A stretch of DNA of 64,000 nt from Caballeronia ptereochthonis (GCF_001545075.1 NZ_FCOB02000013.1:124001-188000); one strand, 5' to 3'; positions 48,089 to 56,330 are shown, counted from the stretch's first letter. A program made the numbers and translations. Notes: generated by a model not told the origin, from the sequence alone.

Positions 48089-48387
48089 GTGAAGGTATTG
48101 GTCCCTGTCAAGCGCGGCTCTGGGCGCATCGCGCGCGGCAGTCGATGCGGGCTACGTGCCGAACGATTACCACCAGGTCGGTCAGACGGGCAAGATCGTC
48201 GCGCCGCAGCTGTATGTGGCGGTCGGCATCTCGTGCGCGATTCAGCACCTCGCGGGTATGAAGGAATCGAAAGCGATCGTCGGGATCAGCAAGGACTCCG
48301 GAAGCGCCGATCTTCAGCGTGGTCGATTACGGCCTCGTCGGCGATCCGTTCGCAGTTTTACCGGAGTTGATCGACGGACTGAACTGA
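48089..48387 (+). pseudogene. Collapsed etfB-etfA remnant
   Basis: A well-placed AAGGAG and GTG start give MKVLVPVKR, the universal start of EtfB, but after nine codons the sequence jumps to the last quarter of Etf[59 protein letters not shown]. One extra base near 48296 shifts the frame again, and the EtfA end ([27 protein letters not shown]) finishes at 48387. About 1.6 kb of etfBA has been lost. The operon's dehydrogenases must use electron-transfer flavoprotein made elsewhere. Confidence 0.85.
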
Positions 48388-48438
48388 CAGCGGCCCGCGT
48401 CAAAGCGACGTCATTCAAAAAATGAAGGAGACAGCATC

Positions 48439-48756
48439 ATGCAGCAAGTTCATATCGACCGAACGGCGGCGAGTCCCGCTTACCGGCGGCTCGTCGCGCA
48501 ACGACGCCGCTTCAGCTTGACGCTGACCGCGTTGATGGTCCTCACCTATTACGGCTTCGTCCTCTTCGTCGCGCTGGCGCCGCATCTCCTGGCGCGTCCG
48601 CTCTATGCTGGCGCGACGATGACGATCGGAGTCGTCGCGGGCGTGGCCATCATCCTCATCGCGCTCGGCATGACCGCATGCTACGTGCTGCGCGCGAACC
48701 GAACATTCGACCCTTCGATGAACGCGCTGCTCGCCAGCGTCCAGCAAGGAGGCTGA
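48439..48756 (+). CDS. DUF485 small membrane protein (YjcH-like)
   Basis: 105-aa inner-membrane protein with two transmembrane helices (LTLTALMVLTYYGFVLFVALAPHLL and a second ending IILIALGMTACYVL). The N-terminal SPAYRRLVAQRRRFS is a DUF485 signature. It precedes actP by 3 bp, as yjcH precedes actP in E. coli. Confidence 0.9.
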   Translation: MQQVHIDRTAASPAYRRLVAQRRRFSLTLTALMVLTYYGFVLFVALAPHLLARPLYAGATMTIGVVAGVAIILIALGMTACYVLRANRTFDPSMNALLASVQQGG

Positions 48757-48759
48757 GCG

Positions 48760-50442
48760 ATGAACCGTCTTCACATCATTCTCGCAGGCCTCGTCTCGAT
48801 GCCCGCGCTCGCCAACGCGTCGTCCATCGAAGGGCCGGTGCCCGATCACGTTGAACTGAATCCGATCGCGGTCGCCACGTTCCTGCTGTTCGTGCTGGTT
48901 ACCCTGGGCATCACGCGCTGGGCATCGCGCAGAACGCGCACGACGAAGGACTTTTACAGCGCGGGCGGCGATCTCACCGGCTTCCAGAACGGGCTCGCCA
49001 TCGCGGGCGACTATATGTCCGCGGCTTCGTTTCTCGGTCTGTCTGGCATGGTCTTCGTGTTCGGCTTCGATGGCCTCATCTATTCGATCGGCTTTCTCGT
49101 CGGCTGGCCGTTCGTGATGTTCCTGCTCGCCGAACCCTTGCGCAATCTCGGCAAATTCACATTCGTCGATGTCGTCGCGTACCGCTTCGAACAAGCACCG
49201 ATTCGCCTTCTGACCGCGAGCACGTCCCTTGTCGTCGTGATCTTCTATCTGGTCGTGCAGATGGTCGGCGCGGGCAAGCTGATCCAGTTGTTGTTCGGCT
49301 TGCCTTACGGGATGGCCGAAGTGATCGTCGGCGCGCTGATGGTCGTGTACGTGTTCTTCGGTGGCATGACCGCGACGACCTGGGTGCAGATCATCAAGGC
49401 TGTTCTGCTATTGTGCGGCGCGACCTTCATGGCCGTCACCGCGCTCGCTCAATTCGGCTTCAGCCTCGACGAGATGTTCCGCCGCGCGGTCGACGTTCAT
49501 CCCGGCGCGCTCAGCATCATGGCGCCCGGCAAGCTGCTCTCCGATCCGCTCAACGCGCTTTCGCTCGGCATCGCATTGATGTTCGGCACCGCGGGCTTTC
49601 CGCATATCCTGATGCGCTTCTTCACGGTGCCGAGCGCAAAGGAAGCGCGCAAATCGGTGTTCGTGGCGACGAGCTTTATCGGCTATTTCTATCTGCTGAC
49701 GTTCGTGATCGGTTTCTCCGCGATTGCCTTGCTCGCGCAGCACCCGGAGTTCTTCAAGACCGCGGCCGACGGCCACTTCAACCTCACGCACGATCTGCTC
49801 GGCGGCTCGAACATGGTTGCCGTCAGGCTCGCGCAGGCGCTGGGCGGCAATCTGTTCTACGGCTTCATCGCGGCCGTGACCTTCGCGACGATCCTCGCGG
49901 TCGTGGCGGGCCTCACGCTGTCCGGCGCGACCACGGTGTCGCACGATCTCTACGCATGCTGGCTCTCGCGCGGGAAGGGCGACGATGCAAGCGAGATGCG
50001 CGTATCACGGATCGCGACCGTGGTCCTCAGCATCGTCGCGATGGGGCTGGGCGTCGCGTTCGAACACGTCAACGTCGCGTTCCTCGTCGGTCTGGTCGCG
50101 GCGGTGGCGGCGAGCGCGAACTTCCCGATTCTGGTGTCGTCGATTTTCTGGCGCGGCATGACGACGCGCGGTGCCGTCGTAGGCGGGAGTCTCGGGCTGA
50201 TCAGCGCCGTGCTGCTGACGCTGTTCTCGAAAGCCGTTTGGGTCGATGTGCTGCATCAGGCGCACGCGCTCGTATCGCTCGACAATCCGGCGCTGGTTTC
50301 GGTGCCGCTTGCCTTCGCGGGAATCTGGGCTTTTTCGATGCTGGATCGCGGTGCGCGTGCGCACCGGGAGCGTGACGCCTTCGCGATGCAGGAATTCCAT
50401 GGCCAGACGGGTGTATTGCCCGTAAAGGCGGCCGATCACTGA
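48760..50442 (+). CDS. actP: Cation/acetate symporter of the SSS family
   Basis: 560-aa sodium:solute symporter with about 13 helices and an N-terminal signal-like helix. TTKDFYSAGGDLTGFQNGLAIAGDYMSAASFLGLSG, FVDVVAYRFEQAPIRLLTA and FGTAGFPHILMRFFTVPSAKEARKS match ActP over its length. It probably imports short-chain carboxylates. Position after a beta-oxidation operon fits, but no acetyl-CoA synthetase lies beside it. Confidence 0.9.
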   Translation: MNRLHIILAGLVSMPALANASSIEGPVPDHVELNPIAVATFLLFVLVTLGITRWASRRTRTTKDFYSAGGDLTGFQNGLAIAGDYMSAASFLGLSGMVFVFGFDGLIYSIGFLVGWPFVMFLLAEPLRNLGKFTFVDVVAYRFEQAPIRLLTASTSLVVVIFYLVVQMVGAGKLIQLLFGLPYGMAEVIVGALMVVYVFFGGMTATTWVQIIKAVLLLCGATFMAVTALAQFGFSLDEMFRRAVDVHPGALSIMAPGKLLSDPLNALSLGIALMFGTAGFPHILMRFFTVPSAKEARKSVFVATSFIGYFYLLTFVIGFSAIALLAQHPEFFKTAADGHFNLTHDLLGGSNMVAVRLAQALGGNLFYGFIAAVTFATILAVVAGLTLSGATTVSHDLYACWLSRGKGDDASEMRVSRIATVVLSIVAMGLGVAFEHVNVAFLVGLVAAVAASANFPILVSSIFWRGMTTRGAVVGGSLGLISAVLLTLFSKAVWVDVLHQAHALVSLDNPALVSVPLAFAGIWAFSMLDRGARAHRERDAFAMQEFHGQTGVLPVKAADH

Positions 50443-50456
50443 GCTAGTCGATGCAA

Positions 50457-50846
50457 TCAGTAGCTGGCGACCTCGATGACCGCTTCCGCGAAAGCCTCAG
50501 GTGCTTCTTGCGGAAGGTTCTGGCCGACGCCGCCAGTGATAGTGCGATGGGTGTACCTGCCGACGAATTTCTTTGCATAAGATGCGGGCTCGGGATGCGG
50601 CGCACCGTTCGCATCGCCTTCGAGCGTGATGGTCGGCACGGCGATGACGGGCGCCGCTGCAAGACGCATTTCCAGCGCGTCGTATTCCGCCTCTCCGTGA
50701 GAAATGCCGAGGCGCCAGCGATGCCACACTGCTCGCGGTTGCGGCTATGTCGGACGACACGCATGCGCGCGACCGGTTAGAAGCATATTCATCGCGGCGA
50801 CGCTGGCCGCGGCGCTTGCCATGAAGCGTCGACGACGCCCGTTCAT
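50457..50846 (-). pseudogene. Exported alpha/beta hydrolase, internally deleted remnant
   Basis: The minus strand from ATG at 50844-50846 encodes an Arg-rich Tat-like leader (NGRRRRFMASAAASVAAMNM, ending GRAHA) and soon stops. The last 70 or so residues of an alpha/beta hydrolase follow in another frame: AAPVIAVPTITLEGDANGAPHPEP, FVGRYTHRTITGGVGQNLPQEAPEAFAEAVIEVA. The catalytic core is gone. The promoter upstream (50.9 kb) is the twin of the epoxide hydrolase promoter at 37.2 kb. Confidence 0.7.
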
Positions 50847-50847
50847 T

Positions 50848-51168
50848 TCATTCGGTACCGGAGTCTCTCCTGTACGCCACGCAATCGGAATTCACAGCGC
50901 CGTTATACGACTCGTCTCCGATATCGCAAAGGACGTAGAACTTACGCTTTCGGGACGTCGACTTTGCGCAACGCTGCAACCGCAGACGCGATGTGCCTCG
51001 CCGCTCGCGGAGATGCGACGTCGGCATGATGACTTCTCTGCCAGGCCAACGAGGAAGCTCGCAAGACGATGGGACGTCGGGTTCGGATGTCGCGAAGTGA
51101 TGTGCCAGAACGGCATACACGCAGATCAAAACCCATAGCGTGCCGAACGCGATCAGAAAGTGATTCAT
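50848..51168 (-). CDS. Hypothetical protein with one N-terminal membrane helix, possibly a remnant
   Basis: 106-aa frame beginning MNHFLIAFGTLWVLICVYAVLAHH, one hydrophobic helix, then an Arg/Ser-rich tail that runs across element E2. AGGAG five bases before the ATG and promoter copy C 37 bp upstream make the start convincing. The tail, which overlaps a regulatory element, looks like read-through after a deletion. No family recognised. Confidence 0.4.
   Translation of the reverse strand: MNHFLIAFGTLWVLICVYAVLAHHFATSEPDVPSSCELPRWPGREVIMPTSHLRERRGTSRLRLQRCAKSTSRKRKFYVLCDIGDESYNGAVNSDCVAYRRDSGTE
50894..50959. promoter_or_regulatory. Repeated control element E2, twin of E1
   Basis: 50918-50959 differs from 37211-37252 at only three of 42 positions, and the shared GTTATA lies at the same distance to the left. 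On the minus strand TTGCGA, 16 bp, TATAAC points at the decayed hydrolase gene. The dyad is slightly degraded (CTTACG instead of CTACG context). Confidence 0.6.
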
Positions 51169-51204
51169 GTGGGCTCCTGTCACTTATGCGGCGGTGTCGA
51201 GGAT

Positions 51205-51250
51205 ATGCTAGGCCTGAAGTCAATTACATTCAAATGATTGTCATGGATAC
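51205..51250 (-). promoter_or_regulatory. Promoter copy C of the four-copy 46-bp family
   Basis: On the minus strand: box GTATCCATGACAAT (identical to copy A), three bases, -35 TTGAAT, exactly 17 bp, -10 TAGCAT. It is 18 kb from the other copies and points at the small membrane-helix gene 37 bp away. Confidence 0.65.
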
Positions 51251-51377
51251 GCATTCGACGCCCGCGTCGCCGATCGAGCATGAAGCATGAGTTGGGTTGG
51301 CGATGCGACAGATGGCTTGGACAATGGCCCTGAGTTCCTCCGCTCGCGAGGAAGAAACACAAAAACGCGAAGACGAC

Positions 51378-51590
51378 ATGTATCTGACCCAAGGCCTGCA
51401 TCGTTGCGTGCAGCGTTCGCCCGACCGGGTGACGATCACCTTCGGCGAACGCTCGGAGACCTGCGGCGAACTGCAGGGCCGCGTCGCCCCGGCGGGCACG
51501 CTTTCATTCGAGGCGCTGATAGCCGGCGGGGCGCCCGTCGATGATGCCTTCTGCGTCGGCAACGATCTCGCCTGGTTCACTGCAATTCAG
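51378..51590 (+). pseudogene. Acyl-CoA ligase (AMP-binding) N-terminal remnant
   Basis: Begins like a long-chain acyl-CoA ligase: MYLTQGLHRCVQRSPDRVTITFGERSETCGELQGRVA. It then jumps about 100 residues ahead to TLSFEALIAGGAPVDDAFCVGNDLAWF, the stretch just before the AMP-binding signature, which is itself absent. The ATP-binding and C-terminal domains are gone. This may be the ligase missing from the nearby beta-oxidation operon. Confidence 0.65.
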
Positions 51591-51671
51591 GCTCGAGCCG
51601 ATCGATTGATGCACACCTGTGCTTGTTCGCGATGGCAAACGCCTGCACGGCCGTAGTTGCTCCGGAGCTTC

Positions 51672-51983
51672 TCACCTGGGCTGAGACTGCTTGCACTCCG
51701 TTTCGAACCAATGGTCGACTCGGCGCTGCGCCGCGTGTAGATCCGCCGGGTAGTTTGGGTCGTCGTGCCATGGTGATGGGCTGTACCCTGCTTTGCTCAG
51801 CGCGGATATTTCGCTTCGGTGTTGTGACCTCGTCCGAGGCGCATTGCTTTTAGCCGCGGCCAGATGGTGACATTCGGTCGGGGTCAGATGTGGGCCGCTG
51901 TGCGGTAAGCCGGCGGCGGCATAGCCAGTCAGAAGGAGCGCCAACGCAGCAGCCGTCGAGCAGCTTTTCGTAAGCAATTCCAT
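51672..51983 (-). CDS. DUF4148-like small exported protein
   Basis: 103-aa protein with a Sec signal (MELLTKSCSTAAALALLLTG, cleavage near YAAAG). The C-terminal ISALSKAGYSPSPWHDDPNYPADLHAAQRRVD matches the DUF4148 pattern abundant in Burkholderiales: a KAGYNP-like turn, a DPxYPxDIxAA motif and a final Arg helix. Function unknown; likely periplasmic. An in-frame ATG 30 bp upstream is rejected because it precedes the signal peptide. Confidence 0.75.
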   Translation of the reverse strand: MELLTKSCSTAAALALLLTGYAAAGLPHSGPHLTPTECHHLAAAKSNAPRTRSQHRSEISALSKAGYSPSPWHDDPNYPADLHAAQRRVDHWFETECKQSQPR

Positions 51984-52364
51984 AGCGCATCTCCGTGCGT
52001 CCAATTGGCGCAACGCAAGCGGCGCGATGCCGCCGGTCGCGCGTAACTTCTTTACCTATTTTGCCGAGTCCAGTCATCGGAAGAGGCACACCGGTACAAC
52101 CGGAAGAAAGCCAGGCGCCTCGAATGACCATCGCATATCCGAAAGGGAAATACGCCAATCCGATGTCGAGCGTCCGAGGAGCGTCGCGTCGTTCTGCGGA
52201 CCGCGTCGGACAGCAGTCGGCCAGTTTCCGCCGCTCGTCCGAGCCATGAAGCGCTCACTCGAACGGCTGAACTTACCCGAAACCCGCCCGATGTTGAGGG
52301 CACGCATCTCGGTGGAAGCGAACTTCGAGCGGAGCCAGCTTGCTCGAAAAATCGAGCGGCAGGT

Positions 52365-52811
52365 TCAACCTTGATTGCCCCAAAGATCGTCAACCGCGCG
52401 GATCGCCAGCAAGTAGCCGTTCGCGCCAGCCCCGCAGATCACCACCGTAGACGCCACCGAGATTGTCGAGTGACGGTATTCCTCGGAGCGCCGGTGGATG
52501 TTCGTGATATGCACTTCCACCACCGGCCGGCGGATCAGCTTGACCGCGTCGAGCACCGGAATTCGCCCGAACGAAAAGCCGGCCGGGTTGATGATCAGCG
52601 CGGCGTCGTGCAGGAATGCTTCCTGGATCCAGTCGATCAACTGGCTTTCGCTGTTGGTCTGACGGAACACGCAATCGAACTTGAGATCTTCGGCCAGTGC
52701 GAGGCAGTTCTGTTCGATATCCTTCAGCGTCGTATGGCCATAAATGTGCGGCTCCCGTACGCCCAGCATGTTCAGGTTGGAGCCATTGAGGATGTAGAGT
52801 TTGCGGGTCAT
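52365..52811 (-). CDS. aroQ: Type II 3-dehydroquinate dehydratase
   Basis: 148-aa dodecameric enzyme interconverting 3-dehydroquinate and 3-dehydroshikimate. NGSNLNMLGVREPHIYG supplies the lid Arg R19 and catalytic Tyr Y24. NPAGFSF, the substrate-binding segment VEVHITNIHRRSE and GAGANGYLLAI follow as usual. It lies 4 bp downstream of an MHS transporter gene, which suggests a catabolic quinate/shikimate role rather than aromatic amino-acid synthesis. Confidence 0.92.
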   Translation of the reverse strand: MTRKLYILNGSNLNMLGVREPHIYGHTTLKDIEQNCLALAEDLKFDCVFRQTNSESQLIDWIQEAFLHDAALIINPAGFSFGRIPVLDAVKLIRRPVVEVHITNIHRRSEEYRHSTISVASTVVICGAGANGYLLAIRAVDDLWGNQG

Positions 52812-52815
52812 GGTT

Positions 52816-54159
52816 TCAATGTGTAGCGCTACGTTCGAGGGCCGTGTTTTTGGTTTCCCGCGACGTCGCGATCATGAGGAAGGAGAGCAGGTTCAGCGAG
52901 CCGCAGACAGCGACGATGGCCCACGGTGAACCATGAAAGGCATTGAGCAGGGCCACGGCGACGATCGGCATCGGTCCGCCAGTGAGCAGGTTGGCCCCCG
53001 AGTACGAAAGTGCGGACCCGGTGTAGCGCGCTTCGGTCGGGAAGGATTCGGCGAACCACACCGGCTGGATGCCGCTCTGGAACTGCGTGAAGCCGAGGAA
53101 GGCGCCCATTACGGCCATTGTCATGGCGACCGAGTGCTGGTCGAGGATTGGAAAGTAGATTAGGCAACAGACCAGCGTGCAGAACGAGCCGATCAGCAGG
53201 GCGCCTTTACGCCCGATCCGGTCGCTCAGATGGCCGCCCGCGAGTGCGCCCACGATGGCGCAGACATTCGCCACCATCAGCAGCATGAAGCCGGTCTGCT
53301 TGGGCACGCCGAGGTTCTTCGTGAGATAGCTGAGCGAGAAGACCACGATCAGGTAGAAGAGCGCCGCCGGGCCGCAGAAGAACAGAGTCAGACGCAGCGC
53401 GGTCCGCCAGTGAAACTTGAAGACGATGCCGAGTGGATTGGCGGCGCGCGCGCCTTCGCCTTTCTTCTTGAGCGCCTCGAAGGCCGGCGTCTCGCTGACC
53501 TTCATGCGGATATAGATGCCCAGCAGCACGAGCACGAAACTGGCGAGGAACGGGATTCTCCATCCGAACGATTCGAAGTCATCGGCTGAAAGCAGACTGG
53601 ACAACGCGAAGAGGGCGAAATTGGCGAGGATCTGGCTGAGCGGCGAGCAGATGCCGAGCAGGCCCGAATACAGCCCGCGTTTCGTCGCGGACGCGTGTTC
53701 GACCGCCATCAGTTGCGCACCCGTCGATTCTCCGCCAAGCGCGAATCCTTGAACGATGCGCAACGAGACCAGCAACGTCGGCGCAAGAATGCCGACTTGC
53801 TGGTAAGTGGGCAGCAGGCCCATCAGGAACGACGACGCGCCCATCACCGACACCGTGACGAGCATCAGGTTGCGCCGTCCCCAGCGGTCGCCGAGCATGC
53901 CGCAGATAACCGCGCCGAGCGGACGTGCGGCGAGCCCCGCCCAGAAGCTCGCCAGCGATGCGAGCAACGACGTGGTCGAGTCGAGCGACGGAAAGAACAG
54001 CTTTGGAAAGATCGTAGCTGCGACGACGCCGTACAACGCGAAGTCGAACCATTCCAGCGCCGTGCCGACGGTGGCGCCCGCCACCGCGCGACGGGCCATC
54101 AAGTGAGCCTGTGGGGACCGTTCGCCTGCGGCCACGTTTGGGTCAGCTATATCTGACAT
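52816..54159 (-). CDS. MFS transporter, metabolite:H+ symporter (MHS) family
   Basis: 447-aa inner-membrane importer with 12 helices. ALEWFDFALYGVVAATIFPKLFFP, RPLGAVICGMLGDRWGRRNLML, RIVQGFALGGESTGAQLM and GWRIPFLASFVLVLLGIYIRMKVSETPAF are diagnostic of the MHS group, which includes the shikimate importer ShiA. Paired with aroQ and facing an IclR gene, it probably imports a hydroaromatic acid. Start at MSDIADPNVA, after GGAGAC; the longer frame to 54267 crosses the promoter. Confidence 0.88.
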   Translation of the reverse strand: MSDIADPNVAAGERSPQAHLMARRAVAGATVGTALEWFDFALYGVVAATIFPKLFFPSLDSTTSLLASLASFWAGLAARPLGAVICGMLGDRWGRRNLMLVTVSVMGASSFLMGLLPTYQQVGILAPTLLVSLRIVQGFALGGESTGAQLMAVEHASATKRGLYSGLLGICSPLSQILANFALFALSSLLSADDFESFGWRIPFLASFVLVLLGIYIRMKVSETPAFEALKKKGEGARAANPLGIVFKFHWRTALRLTLFFCGPAALFYLIVVFSLSYLTKNLGVPKQTGFMLLMVANVCAIVGALAGGHLSDRIGRKGALLIGSFCTLVCCLIYFPILDQHSVAMTMAVMGAFLGFTQFQSGIQPVWFAESFPTEARYTGSALSYSGANLLTGGPMPIVAVALLNAFHGSPWAIVAVCGSLNLLSFLMIATSRETKNTALERSATH

Positions 54160-54190
54160 GGTGTCTCCTGGATTTTCGGTATGTTGTAAC

Positions 54191-54252
54191 GTTCGCTTCT
54201 CGCGACGAACAGGTGCTATTGTTTGCGCTGCGAAAGGGGTGCGTTCCGCACC
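54191..54252. promoter_or_regulatory. Two dyads in the MHS/IclR divergent region
   Basis: GTTCG, 10 bp, CGAAC (54191-54210), and a tight dyad GGTGCG-TTC-CGCACC (54238-54252). Both lie between the divergent transporter and IclR genes, where IclR-type regulators commonly bind. Confidence 0.45.
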
Positions 54253-54287
54253 GGAACTGCATTTCATATCACGAAAATTGACGAACG

Positions 54288-55073
54288 ATGTCGCTCAAGA
54301 ACGGCCTGAGAATGCTCGATTTCCTCGCATCGCAAGGCGAGGGCGCGGGGCTGGTCGAGATCGCGGATGCGCTGGGCATGCCACGCAGTTCGTGCCATCG
54401 CGTCCTCGCCGAACTCGTCGAGAGCGGATATGTGCGGCAATTGACCGACCACAGCCGCTACATCCTGACCATGCGCATGACGTCGAACGGCTTGGAGTTC
54501 CTGAGCTTGACCGGCATCGCGGATATCGCCCAGCCGATCATCGAACGCGCCGCGGCGCACACTGGCGAGCTGGCGCGACTGTCGCTGGTGGACGGTGAGG
54601 CGATCATTTGGGTGGGAAAGGCGGATGGGCAGCGCACCGGCTTTCGTTACGATCCCGACATGGGGCAGGCAGCACGGCTTTCATGCACATCGACTGGACA
54701 CGCATGGCTCATGACGATGTCCGACGAACAGGCGGCTGCGCTCGTCCTGAAGCAGGGCTTCGGTCAGCCGAACGAGTTCGGCCCCAACGCGCCGACAACG
54801 CTAAAAGCACTGCTCGGTTTCCTGCACGCCGCGCGGGTGCGCGGCTACGCGATGATCGACGAGGTCTTTGCGCCGAGAATGTCGGCGGTCGCGGCGCCCG
54901 TGGTCAGCGGCTCGCGTTGCGTCGGCGTCATTAGCCTGGCGGGTCCGCGGGCGCGGCTGACGGTCGAGAAGATTCACGAATACTCGGTGCTGCTACGCGA
55001 GGCGGCCAACGAACTCGCGCAGTTGAGCAATATGGCTGGATTTCCCACTCGGCCACCTCTCGGCAAAGGATGA
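54288..55073 (+). CDS. IclR-family transcriptional regulator
   Basis: 261-aa regulator. The winged HTH occupies residues 1-65 (LKNGLRMLDFLASQGEGAGLVEIADALGMPRSSCHRVLAELVESGYVRQL). The effector domain contains IIERAAAHTGELARLSLVDGEAIIWVGK and LSCTSTGHAWLM. It is divergent from the MHS transporter-aroQ operon, its likely target, with hydroaromatic acids as plausible effectors. Confidence 0.9.
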   Translation: MSLKNGLRMLDFLASQGEGAGLVEIADALGMPRSSCHRVLAELVESGYVRQLTDHSRYILTMRMTSNGLEFLSLTGIADIAQPIIERAAAHTGELARLSLVDGEAIIWVGKADGQRTGFRYDPDMGQAARLSCTSTGHAWLMTMSDEQAAALVLKQGFGQPNEFGPNAPTTLKALLGFLHAARVRGYAMIDEVFAPRMSAVAAPVVSGSRCVGVISLAGPRARLTVEKIHEYSVLLREAANELAQLSNMAGFPTRPPLGKG

Positions 55074-55490
55074 CCAGGAACGAGTCCAACGCTCTCCAGC
55101 CAGCGAACCCATGCGCTTCGAACGACTTTCTCCGATATTTCGGCGTGGATGACGGGATCGCTGTGTTGGCGGCCCCTGAATGCCCGACTGCGTGGCCGGC
55201 TGAAGTGGGTCGCGTTCTGCCGCGCGCTGAGGAGCGAGCATCGATCGAACGGTGATTGACAAGGCTAAGCCATGAGCCGTCGTGCGTCTGTATCCGCATT
55301 CAGGCATTCGGGCGACTGCTTCGCTCAGTAAGCGACCATTCGGCAATAGTTGGAGACGGACATGGCTGGGTACGGCTGACGCAACGTGTCCTATGATTGG
55401 CCAGGGTAGCAAGTTTTGAACTTGCGATCTCCGCGTCCCGAATGCGGCGCCTTTTTTGCCCGCGCGCTCCCCCTGAAGACGGAGTCAATC
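55074..55490. other. 417-bp gap, no supportable gene
   Basis: Only short frames without recognisable domains. The right end provides the leader of the channel gene. No strong hairpin or repeat noted. Confidence 0.45.
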
Positions 55491-55931
55491 ATGCTACACA
55501 ATGTACTGGCCGCCGCTCCGGCCATGGTCCTGTGCCTGCTGCTGCAAGGCGTGGTGGTAGCCATCTGCCTACGCCGGTACGCGCGCTTCCGGCGCAACGT
55601 TAAGAGTCAGGACTTGCTATGGGTGGACGTCCTGCTATTGATAACCGTGATGCTGCTGACCTTGCTCTGCAATTTCGCCCAAATGGCGATCTGGGCGGCG
55701 TTGTTCATGTTCTTAGACGAGTTTTCCGATTTCGCCACTGCTCTGTATCACTCCGCGGTCAACTTCATCACGCTGGGCTACGGCGACATTGTCATGTCCA
55801 AGCAATGGCGCATGCTTGGCCCAATCGAAGCTGCCAACGGCATCCTTATGTTCGGAGTCTCAACCTCGGTGATGACGGCTGCGGTCATGGATGTGATCAA
55901 ATACCATCAGGCCCGGACGCAGCAGGAGTAG
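55491..55931 (+). CDS. Small potassium-channel-like membrane protein
   Basis: 146-aa protein with three predicted helices: residues 5-27, 43-73 and about 112-134. Between the last two is a pore segment ending in the selectivity filter TLGYGD (94-99), the ion_trans_2 signature. There is no RCK or voltage sensor, so gating is not apparent. GGAG eight bases before the ATG supports this start. It probably assembles as a tetramer in the inner membrane. It is unrelated to its neighbours. Confidence 0.8.
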   Translation: MLHNVLAAAPAMVLCLLLQGVVVAICLRRYARFRRNVKSQDLLWVDVLLLITVMLLTLLCNFAQMAIWAALFMFLDEFSDFATALYHSAVNFITLGYGDIVMSKQWRMLGPIEAANGILMFGVSTSVMTAAVMDVIKYHQARTQQE

Positions 55932-56330
55932 CCGCGAAAGCACTGCACATGAGGCGCTGAAGGAATGAAAATCGGCAGCATCGGGCCGGGGCAGCTGCTC
56001 GAAGTGACCGTTGTACCTTACATGTGCTCGTTGATAGCCCGAGGAGGTGAAGGGCCGAAGGGGGGCGCGTGCTTCTGTTCGCAGGTTCGAACGTTCGAAC
56101 GGTGAGCGGCGAGGCTCGCCCAGTTACGGGCATCACTCCCCGCGTCCGAGGCGATATTCAAACGTCTCGTGCACTCCGATCAAAGACTCCGTGCGCCGAC
56201 GCTATCTTCGCTCAGCGGATAGCGCTAAAAGCGAGAGACGAGACGTTAAAGGAGATGTTCCTGCGCGCTTCACACTTACGACCCGCAAGACTAACCTGTT
56301 CATCGCAATTGAAGCCGTACCGCTTCGCGC
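55932..56330. other. 399-bp gap between convergent genes, no supportable gene
   Basis: Lies between the channel gene and the end of a minus-strand LysR gene. Frames are short and Arg-rich. Nothing further seen. Confidence 0.45.
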
